Positions 36,428-44,198 of a stretch of DNA of 64,000 nucleotides are shown in pieces. Origin of the DNA: Cypionkella sinensis (GTDB lineage Bacteria > Pseudomonadota > Alphaproteobacteria > Rhodobacterales > Rhodobacteraceae); the NCBI RefSeq assembly GCF_042646385.1, contig NZ_JBHRTO010000001.1:1984001-2048000 (forward strand). Direction: 5' to 3'. Every line of letters starts with the position of its first letter. Within the stretch, counting starts at the first letter, position 1. Under the pieces are notes generated by a model, which was not told the DNA's origin, ran no database searches, and worked only from the letters and a program-made list of their open reading frames with translations. The position numbers and the translations under genes are program-made.

Positions 36428-37267
36428 TCAGACCGGGATATTGTCGATCAGCCGCACGCCATCCAGCCAAGCCGCTGCCAGCATCCGGCGCGGGCGGCGC
36501 GGATCGTCCGAGGGCATCAGCGTCTCGGCATCGCGCAACTCGATGTATTCCACCCGCTCAAACCCTGCCGCACGCAGTTTTTCGGCAGCCTCTCGGATTG
36601 CCATGCGGTCAGATTGCCCTGCGCGGATTTCATCTGCCGCCACCGTCACGGCGGCATAAAGCACCCCGGCCACCGCCCGCCCTTCCGCGGTCAAACGGAC
36701 ATTGCGCGACGACATCGCAAGACCATCCGCCTCACGGATCGTCTCACATCCCACAACGGTCACAGGCAAGTTCAGATCGCGCACCAACCGCAGCACCACC
36801 TGCAACTGCTGCCAATCCTTCTGGCCGAAATAGCCGCGATTGGCCTCTGTCATGCCGAACAGCTTGGTCACAACCGTCGCCACGCCGTCAAAATGCCCCG
36901 GCCGCATCCGGCCCTCCAGCGGCTCTGACACCCCGCCAACCGAGACGGTGGTGATGAATCCATCGGGATAAACCTCGTCCACCCCCGGCGCGAACACCAC
37001 ATCCACCGGAACGCCCGACAACAGCGCCGCATCCGCCTCAAGCGTGCGGGGATATTTCTTCAGATCATCCGGGTTATTGAACTGCTTGGGGTTGACGAAA
37101 ATCGTTGTGATCACCCGCTCACATTCCGCCCGCGCCCGCCGCGCCAGCGACAGATGGCCTTCATGCAGCGCGCCCATCGTGGGCACCACGCCCACGCTTT
37201 CGCCAGCAGCTTTCCACCCACGCACCAGCGCGCGCAGCTCTGCAATGGTCTGAATGATCTGCGTCAA
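36428..37267 (-). CDS. panC: Pantothenate synthetase
   Basis: ATP-dependent condensation of pantoate with beta-alanine, last step of vitamin B5 synthesis. 279 aa. Motifs: MGALHEGHLSL (HIGH-like nucleotide site), FVNPKQFN, GYFGQKDWQQL (KDYQQ variant with Trp) and ADGLAMSSRN (KMSKS-like). ATG overlaps the panB stop by 4 bases. Confidence 0.96.
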   Translation of the reverse strand: MTQIIQTIAELRALVRGWKAAGESVGVVPTMGALHEGHLSLARRARAECERVITTIFVNPKQFNNPDDLKKYPRTLEADAALLSGVPVDVVFAPGVDEVYPDGFITTVSVGGVSEPLEGRMRPGHFDGVATVVTKLFGMTEANRGYFGQKDWQQLQVVLRLVRDLNLPVTVVGCETIREADGLAMSSRNVRLTAEGRAVAGVLYAAVTVAADEIRAGQSDRMAIREAAEKLRAAGFERVEYIELRDAETLMPSDDPRRPRRMLAAAWLDGVRLIDNIPV

Positions 37268-38097
37268 GACTGCTTGCCCTTCAGCACATCGGCGAAGGAA
37301 TGTTCCTCGGTCGGAAATTGCCGCCCCCGCACCTCGGCCGCATATTCCGCAATCGCTTCAGACGCGAGTCCGCCCAGATTGGCATAGCGTTTGACGAATT
37401 TCGGGCGGAATTCGGTGAAGAACCCCAGCATGTCATCCACAACCAGCACCTGCCCGTCGCAAGCCGCACCGGCACCGATGCCAATCGTCGGGATGCTCAG
37501 GCGTTGCGTGATCCGCGCCGCCAGCCCCATCGGCACCTTCTCCAACACGACCGAGAATGCGCCCGCGGCCTCAACCGCCAAAGCATCCTGCATCACCTGA
37601 TCAGCCTCGGCTTCGCGGCCCACCACCTTATAGCCGCCCAGAGTGTTCACCGCTTGCGGCGTAAGGCCAATATGCGCCTGCACCGGCACCCCGCGCTTGG
37701 TCAAAAACGCAATGGTTTCCGCCATATGCGCGCCGCCCTCCAGCTTGACACAGGGCGCGCCAGTCTCTGCAATCAGGCGTGCTGCGTTGTGATAGGCCTG
37801 CTGCGGGCTTTCCTCATAACTGCCAAACGGCATGTCGATCACCGCCATCGCCTTTTGCAGCCCGCGCACCACCGCACGGCCATGCAAAATCATCATCTCC
37901 ATGGTCACGCCAATCGTGCTGGGCATGCCGTGCAGCACCATGCCCACCGAATCGCCCACCAGCGCCATGTCGCAATGCTCATCCACCAGCCGCGCGACCG
38001 GGGTAGTGTAGGCCGTCAACACGACCAGCGGTGCTTGGCCTTTGCGGGCGCGAATATCAGGTGGCAGCACTGCGCGAACAGGGGACGTTGCACTCAT
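37264..38097 (-). CDS. panB: 3-methyl-2-oxobutanoate hydroxymethyltransferase
   Basis: Makes ketopantoate from 2-oxoisovalerate and methylene-THF. 277 aa. VVLTAYTTPVARLVDEHCDMALVGDSVGMVLHG, IDMPFGSYEE, VKLEGG and GIGAGAACDGQVLVVDDMLG are family blocks, including the Mg-binding aspartate. First gene of panBC; panE and panD are not here. Confidence 0.96.
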   Translation of the reverse strand: MSATSPVRAVLPPDIRARKGQAPLVVLTAYTTPVARLVDEHCDMALVGDSVGMVLHGMPSTIGVTMEMMILHGRAVVRGLQKAMAVIDMPFGSYEESPQQAYHNAARLIAETGAPCVKLEGGAHMAETIAFLTKRGVPVQAHIGLTPQAVNTLGGYKVVGREAEADQVMQDALAVEAAGAFSVVLEKVPMGLAARITQRLSIPTIGIGAGAACDGQVLVVDDMLGFFTEFRPKFVKRYANLGGLASEAIAEYAAEVRGRQFPTEEHSFADVLKGKQS

Positions 38098-38244
38098 CTG
38101 ATCGGCTCCGCGTTAGTTGTGCCAAACATATGGGCACAAGCCAGCGGGGACAGCAAGATTATTACGCTGCATTGCAGCGGCAAACCCGCTTGACGCCGCG
38201 CTGATCTGCGGGCGCTATGGCCGCGAAACAAAGCAGAGGCAGCC

Positions 38245-38586
38245 ATGTCGCAGATCGAACGCGTCACCCGCGAGGGCATCCAGCCCGAAATCACCCGCCC
38301 CGACCCTTCCCGCGTGCGGGCGGGCGATCCGGTTCACACCACTTGGAACATCGAAGAGCGCGATGGCCTGTATTGCGGCTTGTGGCAGTCCACACCCGGC
38401 ATTTGGACGGTCAGCTACAGCGAATGGGAATACGTCTATATCCACGCCGGCCACTCGGTATTGACCGATGCCGATGGCACCCAGACCACCCTGAAAGCGG
38501 GCGACAGCTTTATCATCCGCCCCGGCTATTCCGGCACCTGGCAAGTGGTTGAAACCACGCTGAAAGACTATGTGATCAAGGCCTGA
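38245..38586 (+). CDS. Cupin (DUF861-type) protein
   Basis: 113 aa, single beta-barrel cupin resembling the EutQ/DUF861 group. WTVSYSEWEYVYIHAGHSVLTDADG and LKAGDSFIIRPGYSGTWQV are the two cupin motifs; metal ligands are partly replaced (Tyr/His/Glu), common in this subgroup. Function unknown, often in amino acid or sugar catabolism. Followed by a strong bidirectional terminator. Confidence 0.8.
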   Translation: MSQIERVTREGIQPEITRPDPSRVRAGDPVHTTWNIEERDGLYCGLWQSTPGIWTVSYSEWEYVYIHAGHSVLTDADGTQTTLKAGDSFIIRPGYSGTWQVVETTLKDYVIKA

Positions 38587-38604
38587 GGGATCAAAGCCCA
38601 AAGC

Positions 38605-38635
38605 AAAAAGGCCCCGCAAATCGCGGGGCCTTTTC
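38605..38635. terminator. Bidirectional terminator, cupin gene / L,D-transpeptidase gene
   Basis: GGCCCCGC / GCGGGGCC stem (38610-38617 and 38623-38630) with loop AAATC, flanked by A-run before and TTTT after, in the gap between convergent genes. Confidence 0.9.
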
Positions 38636-38653
38636 TATAGAATTACAGCGCCC

Positions 38654-39574
38654 TTAGCCGTTGCTCGGCGCGCCATCTGCCGATGCCAGTTCCGGCAAGG
38701 GCGGGCAATCAGCCTCGTCGATCCCTTTGCGCTTGCAAGCCGACAGCCGCTTTTTCTCTGCCTTCGCGGCGTTCTTCGCATCAAGCTCGGCCTGCTTCGC
38801 AGCAGCCTCGGCGGCAGCAGCCTCTTGCTCGGCCATCATCTGCTCGTCCTGCGGCTTTTTCGCAATGTTCTCTGGCGTTTCCGGAACCGCACGGCCCCAG
38901 GCATCGTCCATATACGGGCCTTCGATCGCCAGACTTTCCTCCAGCGAACGCACCTTGACCCGGGTGCCGATGTCGATGCGGTCGTAAAGATCAATCGCAT
39001 CCTGGTTGAACAGACGAATGCAGCCAGCCGAGGTCGCATGACCGATGGTTTCGTTCTGGATGGTGCCGTGAATACGGAACATCGAGTCACGACCACCGCG
39101 ATAGAGATACATTGCCCGCGCACCCAGCGGATTATCCAAGCCACCAGCACGGCCGCCTGCATATTCTGCGTAAAGATCAGGCCGCGTGCGGATCATATTG
39201 GCCGTCGGCTGCCAGGAAGGCCATTTCGCCTTGCGCCCGATCACGCCATTGCCGCGGAACGACAAGCCTTCGCGACCAACAGCGATGGCATAGCGCATCG
39301 CGCGGCCATTTTCCTGCACCAGATACAGCTTGCGGGCGAAGGTATCGACCACGATGGTCCCCGGCGCGTCATCGGCGGTATAGTCCACCTCGGCCCGTGC
39401 CCGATCTGCCGTCAAAAGTTCTGCATCGACGGGTTGAATGTAAAAGCCTTCGTCCTCGACCCCTTCATAACCCGGCACGACAGTGGGCGTCACGGATTTC
39501 GGCGTCGGCGTGCCGCATGCGGCAAGAAGGCTAAGCGACAATGCGCCAAGCAGGCGGTAAATGGAGTTGTTCAC
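38654..39574 (-). CDS. L,D-transpeptidase lipoprotein (YkuD domain)
   Basis: About 306 aa from a GTG at 39574. N-terminal lipoprotein signal ending in lipobox LAAC, then a YkuD domain with HGTIQNETIGHATSAGCIRL at its core: His and the catalytic Cys in SAGCIRL form the 3-3 peptidoglycan cross-linking or lipoprotein-tethering site. The C-terminal 75 residues are alanine/glutamate/lysine-rich, likely a flexible tail, with two cysteines (ACKRKGIDEADCPP) that could form a disulfide. An upstream ATG at 39613 is possible but would push the signal peptide inwards. Confidence 0.87.
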   Translation of the reverse strand: MNNSIYRLLGALSLSLLAACGTPTPKSVTPTVVPGYEGVEDEGFYIQPVDAELLTADRARAEVDYTADDAPGTIVVDTFARKLYLVQENGRAMRYAIAVGREGLSFRGNGVIGRKAKWPSWQPTANMIRTRPDLYAEYAGGRAGGLDNPLGARAMYLYRGGRDSMFRIHGTIQNETIGHATSAGCIRLFNQDAIDLYDRIDIGTRVKVRSLEESLAIEGPYMDDAWGRAVPETPENIAKKPQDEQMMAEQEAAAAEAAAKQAELDAKNAAKAEKKRLSACKRKGIDEADCPPLPELASADGAPSNG

Positions 39575-39865
39575 GGGGCAGCGACTCGGATGTGAGGAAT
39601 ATTGTGCTTGCACCTAGAACCTGCGGGGTGGGTTCCGTCAAGCCCCGTGAATTGCATGAAAATCGAAAACACCCGGAATCTGCCCAGCGTGCATGATTCG
39701 TTGCATATCAAAGCGCCCATCGCCGCCAACGCGTTGGATTTCGCCGCAAAACGCACTGTGCCGACCCCGAAAAAAATATGCACCGAGTCGGGAACGTTTT
39801 TGTGAACGTCGCATTATCCTCTGACAACCACCGCGCGTCGCGGTGCAATAACGAGGGAAAGTGTC

Positions 39866-40120
39866 ATGGGAATTGAAAGCTTGTTGATCTTCTTGCTGAT
39901 CGGCGCAATCGCTGGCTGGCTGGCAGGACAGATCGTTTCTGGCTACGGCTTTGGCCTTCTGGGCAACATCGTGATCGGGATCGTGGGCGCATTCATTGCG
40001 GGCCTGCTGTTCCCGCGCATCGGCTTTGTGCTGGATGGCGGCATCTTGGCGTCGATCGTGCACGCCACAATCGGTGCGGTGATTCTGCTGTTCTTGATCA
40101 AATTGGTCAAACGCGCCTGA
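39866..40120 (+). CDS. GlsB/YeaQ/YmgE-family stress-response membrane protein
   Basis: 84 aa with three short hydrophobic segments and glycine-rich turns (GAIAGWLAGQIVSGYGFGLLGNIVIGIVGAFIAGLLFP pattern, about 13-50). This transglycosylase-associated family is small, membrane-embedded and often general-stress induced. Good AGGGAAAGTGTC upstream of ATG. Ends with a strong terminator before the convergent creatinase. Confidence 0.9.
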   Translation: MGIESLLIFLLIGAIAGWLAGQIVSGYGFGLLGNIVIGIVGAFIAGLLFPRIGFVLDGGILASIVHATIGAVILLFLIKLVKRA

Positions 40121-40141
40121 CATTGGCGCAGAGGTAAGGAA

Positions 40142-40168
40142 GGCCGGGGCATGTCCCCGGCCTTTTGG
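40142..40168. terminator. Terminator between GlsB-like gene and creatinase
   Basis: GGCCGGGG / CCCCGGCC stem (40142-40149, 40155-40162), loop CATGT, followed by TTTTGGTTTT. Confidence 0.9.
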
Positions 40169-40170
40169 TT

Positions 40171-41379
40171 TTATCCCACCACGTTAAAGCCCGGACCGTA
40201 AGGATACTTGGTGATATCCTCATTGCCATCCTCGGTGATGAACAGGATGTCATGCTCGCGGTAGCCGCCCGCGCCTGGCTGCCCCTCGGGGATCGTCAGC
40301 ATCGGCTCCATGCTGATCACCATGCCCGGCTCCAACACCGTGTCGATATCCTCGCGCAACTCCAACCCCGCCTCGCGGCCATAATAATGGCTGAGAACAC
40401 CAAACGAATGGCCGTAGCCAAAGGTGCGGTATTGCAGCACCTGGTGTTCCTCAAAGAACGTGTTCAGCTTGGCCGTCACCTCGGCACAAGACACCCCCGG
40501 CTTCAGCAAGCTGATACCGTATTCATGCGCGGCGACGTTGATTTCCCACATCCGCAAGCTGGCCGGATCGACCTCTTTGACGAACATCGTGCGTTCCAGC
40601 GCGGTGTAATAGCCTGAAATCATCGGGAAGGTGTTCAGGCTCAGGATATCGCCCCGCTTCAATTTGCGGCTGGTGACAGGGTTATGCGCGCCATCGGTGT
40701 TGATGCCCGATTGAAACCACACCCAAGTGTCGCGGTATTCCGCATCCGGGAAGCGCTTGGCAATCTCCAACTCCATCGCATCGCGCCCCGCCATCGCAAT
40801 ATCAAGCTCGCGCGCGCCTTCGCGCGCGGCCTCACGAATGGCAAAGCCGCCGACATCGGCAACACCAGCGCCGTGGCGGATCAAATCCAACTCGGCCTGC
40901 GATTTCATCATCCGCTGCTCCATCGTCCCGCGCGAGATATCCACACCGCGCTTGGGTTTCAGGAAATGGTTCAGCTTCTCCGATTGCAGCAAGGTCAGAT
41001 GGTCAGCTTCGCAGCCAATCACCCGGCCCTCACCCGTCACCGACAGAATCGCCCGCCAGTAATTGTCACGCTGCCAATCGGTGTAGGTGATGTTATCGCC
41101 ATGCCCACGCCGCCACGGCTGGCCCGCGTCGATCCCAGCCGAAATGGTGATGCTTTGGCTGGGCGTTACGACCAACCCGTAGGGCCGACCAAACGAGCAA
41201 TACAGAAACCCCGAATAATAGGCGATGTTGTGCATCGAGGTGAACACGCAGGCTTCCACCCCATGCACCTCCATCAGATCGCGCAGGCCCGCAAGCCGCG
41301 CGTCATATTCCTCGGGCGCAAACGGCAAAATCCGCTCACCTTGGTGGAAACGATATTGTTCTGGACGTGTCGTCATCAT
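40171..41379 (-). CDS. Creatinase (creatine amidinohydrolase)
   Basis: Hydrolyses creatine to sarcosine and urea. 402 aa, M24 'pita-bread' fold without metal. Close to Pseudomonas putida creatinase over its whole length in my recollection: SMHNIAYYSGFLYCSFGRPYGLVVT, TDWQRDNYW, INTDGAHNPVTSRK, PMISGYYTALERT, FGYGHSFGVLSHYYGREAGLELREDIDTVLEPGM. The key His232 falls exactly at position 232 here. This separates it from prolidases of the same fold, which need five metal ligands. No urease or sarcosine oxidase genes are nearby. The 200 bases upstream are strongly structured (see findings). Confidence 0.93.
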   Translation of the reverse strand: MMTTRPEQYRFHQGERILPFAPEEYDARLAGLRDLMEVHGVEACVFTSMHNIAYYSGFLYCSFGRPYGLVVTPSQSITISAGIDAGQPWRRGHGDNITYTDWQRDNYWRAILSVTGEGRVIGCEADHLTLLQSEKLNHFLKPKRGVDISRGTMEQRMMKSQAELDLIRHGAGVADVGGFAIREAAREGARELDIAMAGRDAMELEIAKRFPDAEYRDTWVWFQSGINTDGAHNPVTSRKLKRGDILSLNTFPMISGYYTALERTMFVKEVDPASLRMWEINVAAHEYGISLLKPGVSCAEVTAKLNTFFEEHQVLQYRTFGYGHSFGVLSHYYGREAGLELREDIDTVLEPGMVISMEPMLTIPEGQPGAGGYREHDILFITEDGNEDITKYPYGPGFNVVG

Positions 41380-41570
41380 CAGACCTCATGCTTGGGGTCT
41401 GGGCATTTGCGCCCCGGAACCCCGAAAGGTCCCGGCGTGCAGGACGAAAGCAGGTTGCCCTGCAAGCTTTGGGGGATGCCCCTGTGACGACGCCATCGTC
41501 ACGGCTTGGGGGCAGGATAATTGCCGCAGGCCCGCTTGGCAAGCCTGCGGAATTTGCACAAATTCCGGCC
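41380..41570 (-). promoter_or_regulatory. Structured leader and palindromes upstream of creatinase
   Basis: On the minus strand the region folds into a series of strong hairpins: CAAATTCCG-type palindrome (41548-41567), CCGCAGGC/GCCTGCGG (41524-41531, 41543-41550), a two-part stem TGCCCC + GTGACGA (41477-41514), and GCAGG-GCAA-CCTGC with a GNRA loop (41450-41463), ending ~70 bases before the start codon. It does not match any riboswitch I know. It could be a cis-regulatory RNA or operator cluster. Confidence 0.45.
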
Positions 41571-41600
41571 ACGATTTCCGCGCCGAAAATCGGTTTCGCG

Positions 41601-42452
41601 TCAGACCACCTTGCCCCCAAAATCAGCGGCGCTATGCCGTTCTGGCACCTGCTCGGCCTCATCGCCCCAGTTCCGGTTCACGATCCGCCCACGTTTCACC
41701 GCAGGCCGCGCGTCAATCGCATCCGCCCAGCGCTTGAGGTTTTTGTAGATGCCCACATCCAGAAACTCGGCCGAATTGGCATAGCTGCGGCCCAGCACCA
41801 TGCTGCCATACCACGGCCAGATCGCCATATCGGCAATGGAATAGTCCTCACCCGCGATAAACGGCACCTCGGCCAAACGCCGATCCAGCACATCCAACTG
41901 GCGCTTGGTCTCCATCGCGTAGCGGTTGATCGGATATTCGAACTTCTCCGGCGCATAGGCAAAGAAATGGCCAAAACCGCCGCCAACAAACGGCGCCGAT
42001 CCCATTTGCCAGAATAGCCAGTTCATCACCTCGGTGCGCGCAGGCCCGCTGGCAGGCAGAAACGCGCCAAACTTGTCGGCCAGATGCACCAGCATCGAGC
42101 CTGATTCGAACAGCCGCAGCGGCTCAGGCCCGGTCAAATCCAGCAAGGCCGGAATTTTCGAGTTCGGGTTGACCTCGACAAACCCCGAGCCGAACTGATC
42201 ACCTTTGCTGATATTGATCAGCCAGGCGTCATATTCAGCGGCATGGCCCGCGGCCAAAAGCTCTTCGAACATGATCGAGACTTTCTGACCATTCGGCGTT
42301 GCCAGCGAGTAAAGCTGAAAGCCATGCTTGCCACGCGGCAGCACCTTGTCATGGGTCGCCCCGGCAATCGGGCGATTGATACTTGCGAACTGGCCACCAT
42401 TGGCGGCATCCCAGGTCCAGACCTTTGGCGGAACATAGGCTTTGTCAGACAT
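41601..42452 (-). CDS. yghU: YghU-like glutathione S-transferase / disulfide reductase
   Basis: 283 aa. The extended N-terminus (MSDKAYVPPKVWTWD), GKHGFQLYSLATPNGQKVSIMFEELL, VNPNSKIPAL, ESGSMLVHLADKFG and C-terminal WPWYGSMVLGRSY are typical of the YghU/YfcG nu-class, which bind two glutathiones and reduce disulfides and peroxides rather than conjugating drugs. Start at 42452 matches the family; a longer open frame upstream overlaps the opposite-strand zinc-ribbon promoter region. Confidence 0.88.
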   Translation of the reverse strand: MSDKAYVPPKVWTWDAANGGQFASINRPIAGATHDKVLPRGKHGFQLYSLATPNGQKVSIMFEELLAAGHAAEYDAWLINISKGDQFGSGFVEVNPNSKIPALLDLTGPEPLRLFESGSMLVHLADKFGAFLPASGPARTEVMNWLFWQMGSAPFVGGGFGHFFAYAPEKFEYPINRYAMETKRQLDVLDRRLAEVPFIAGEDYSIADMAIWPWYGSMVLGRSYANSAEFLDVGIYKNLKRWADAIDARPAVKRGRIVNRNWGDEAEQVPERHSAADFGGKVV

Positions 42453-42583
42453 CGAGAAATCCTTCTGGGGCGGCCTGCCCCGGACAGCGGAAAGTAAGCA
42501 CGAATCCGCCCTGCGACAAGCTGGCCCGCTTGCACAAAATCCCACAGCCCCCATCTCAAGAGCGCACAACACAGGAGAAGCTT

Positions 42584-42901
42584 ATGCACTGCCCCGTAGA
42601 TAATGAGACTTTGGTGATGGCTGACCGCAACGGAGTCGAGATCGACTACTGCCCGAAATGCCGCGGCGTCTGGTTGGACCGGGGCGAGTTGGACAAGATT
42701 ATCGAGCGTGCCGCAACCCCAGCCGCGCCCGCGCCGCGCGAAGCCGCCCCGATCTATCAGCCCGAACCCGGCTATCGCGCCGAACCCACGCGCCACGCGC
42801 CGCGCGACGAGCCGCGCCGCAAATATGACGACGACGATGATCGCTATCACGGCAAAAAGCGCCGCCGCGAAAGCTTTCTGGGCGATCTGTTTGATTTCTA
42901 A
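42584..42901 (+). CDS. Zinc-ribbon (TFIIB-type) small protein
   Basis: 105 aa. The N-terminal zf-TFIIB domain has Cys3 and the pair in DYCPKCRGVWLDRGELDKI, a common bacterial signature; the rest is proline-rich and strongly charged (DDDDDRYHGKKRRRE) with the end SFLGDLFDF. Function unknown in bacteria. ATG at 42584 has ACAGGAG upstream. Stop lies 10 bases before the convergent RAYT gene. Confidence 0.85.
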   Translation: MHCPVDNETLVMADRNGVEIDYCPKCRGVWLDRGELDKIIERAATPAAPAPREAAPIYQPEPGYRAEPTRHAPRDEPRRKYDDDDDRYHGKKRRRESFLGDLFDF

Positions 42902-42911
42902 GTGATTGCCC

Positions 42912-43391
42912 TTAGCCATGCGCAGTGGCGCCCGCAATCGGGATGAATTGCGCCGCAGCGTCACTGCGGAAAGATGAATAGGGCCAAGCCTCTGGCACAT
43001 CGACCAGACCGTGCCGCACCGGGTCCATCTGGCAACTGCGCATATGCAGGTTCAGATCGGCGGCATCGCGAATGCGGTGCTGCCAGAACCTGCGTTGCCA
43101 AACGCCTGTCTGGCTCTTCCTAGGCAGGCTGGCCGAAAACCGGGTCTTGATCCTGTGCCAGCGCCCTGCAGCATCGCAATCCGCCTCGGGTAAGGTCCAG
43201 ATCGTGTGCAGATGATCCGGCATCACCACCCACGCCTTGATGTCAAACGGCCGCTCTGCCCGCGTCACCCGCACGGCTTGGCGCAAACGCTCGATTTCCA
43301 GCACCAAAAGATCATCACCCGGCCGCTTCAAAGCAACCGTGAAGTAAAAGCTGGGCGGGGCAAGGCTGCGCGGATCATATGTCATTCCCAC
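42912..43391 (-). CDS. REP-associated tyrosine transposase-like protein (RAYT), probably catalytically degenerate
   Basis: 159 aa, Y1 HUH transposase fold. The HUH histidines are H60 and H62 (MPDHLHTIW). WQRRFWQHRIRDAADLNLH and DPVRHGLVDVPEAWPYSSF are the RAYT signatures. At the place where I expect the catalytic tyrosine in the helix (usually Y-I-H-x-N-P-V), this protein reads S119-C-Q-M-D-P-V, so the nucleophile appears lost. No terminal repeats or partner genes were found, consistent with a domesticated stand-alone RAYT. Start could be the first or third codon. Confidence 0.78.
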   Translation of the reverse strand: MGMTYDPRSLAPPSFYFTVALKRPGDDLLVLEIERLRQAVRVTRAERPFDIKAWVVMPDHLHTIWTLPEADCDAAGRWHRIKTRFSASLPRKSQTGVWQRRFWQHRIRDAADLNLHMRSCQMDPVRHGLVDVPEAWPYSSFRSDAAAQFIPIAGATAHG

Positions 43392-43429
43392 AGCCTGCCC
43401 TGCCGCTGGTTAACACCGCGTTAGCGGCG

Positions 43430-44131
43430 TCAGACCGATCGGGTAATCCCGCCATCCACCCGCAAATTCTGCCCGGTGATATAGCCCGCCGCATCCGACG
43501 CCAGAAAGCTGACGGTGCCCGCAATCTCCGACACATCGCCGTAGCGCCCCATCGGAATCCGCGCGCGGAACTCCTCCTTTTCGGGCAGCGAGTTGATAAA
43601 TCCCGGCAGCACATTGTTGATCCGAATGCCTTGCGGTGCGTATTTGTCGGCGTAAAGCTTTGTAAACGCAGCCAAACCCGCCCGAGCCACGCCCGAGGTC
43701 GGAAACGCCGGATCGGGCTCAAATGTTGCAAACGTGGTGATGTTGATCACCGACCCGCCGGTGCCCTGCGCTTCGAAAATGGGCGTCACCAGACGGATCG
43801 GGCGGATCGCCGACAGAAAATAGATGTCGATGCCCTGATGCCAACCCTCATCGGTGATATCCAGCAACGCCGCCCGCGGCCCGTGGCCTGCCGAGTTTAC
43901 CAGCACGTCAATGCGGCCAAACTTCGCCATCGCTGCATCGACCACGCGCTTGACGTCATCGTTATTCTGATTCGATCCCGTGACACCCACGCCGCCCAGC
44001 TCAAGCGCCAAGGCCTCGCCCTTGCCGGACGATGACAAGATCGCCACCGCAAACCCATCCGCCGCCAGCCGCCGCGCGGCCGCAGCCCCCATGCCAGAGC
44101 CGCCCGCCGTGATCAGTGCTACCTTTTGCAT
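43430..44131 (-). CDS. Atypical SDR-family protein (catalytic Tyr/Lys not conserved)
   Basis: 233 aa Rossmann-fold short-chain dehydrogenase. The nucleotide motif (TAGGSGMGAAAARRLA) and NSAGHG are intact and GITR/DGG end is typical, but the usual YxxxK is replaced: the segment reads PTSGVARAGLAAFTK, so Tyr and Lys become Ser and Arg. I recall a subgroup with S/R here that retains the fold. The start at 44131 has GGAGGCAGAA upstream. Substrate unknown. Divergent from the P1-peptidase gene. Confidence 0.78.
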   Translation of the reverse strand: MQKVALITAGGSGMGAAAARRLAADGFAVAILSSSGKGEALALELGGVGVTGSNQNNDDVKRVVDAAMAKFGRIDVLVNSAGHGPRAALLDITDEGWHQGIDIYFLSAIRPIRLVTPIFEAQGTGGSVINITTFATFEPDPAFPTSGVARAGLAAFTKLYADKYAPQGIRINNVLPGFINSLPEKEEFRARIPMGRYGDVSEIAGTVSFLASDAAGYITGQNLRVDGGITRSV

Positions 44132-44198
44132 TTCTGCCTCCATCTGTGCTTTGCTGGAAGCTGACACGCAGCCTCAGCAAACACCACCCGGAATTCAC

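Noticed and set aside
39571..39865. Possible short gene between the L,D-transpeptidase and GlsB-like genes
   Set aside because: Frames of about 70 codons exist but lack coding character and family resemblance; the 290 bases appear to be regulatory.
41380..41570. Guanidine or glycine riboswitch before creatinase
   Set aside because: None of the conserved core strings that I remember for the guanidine or glycine classes is present, so only an unclassified structured leader is claimed.
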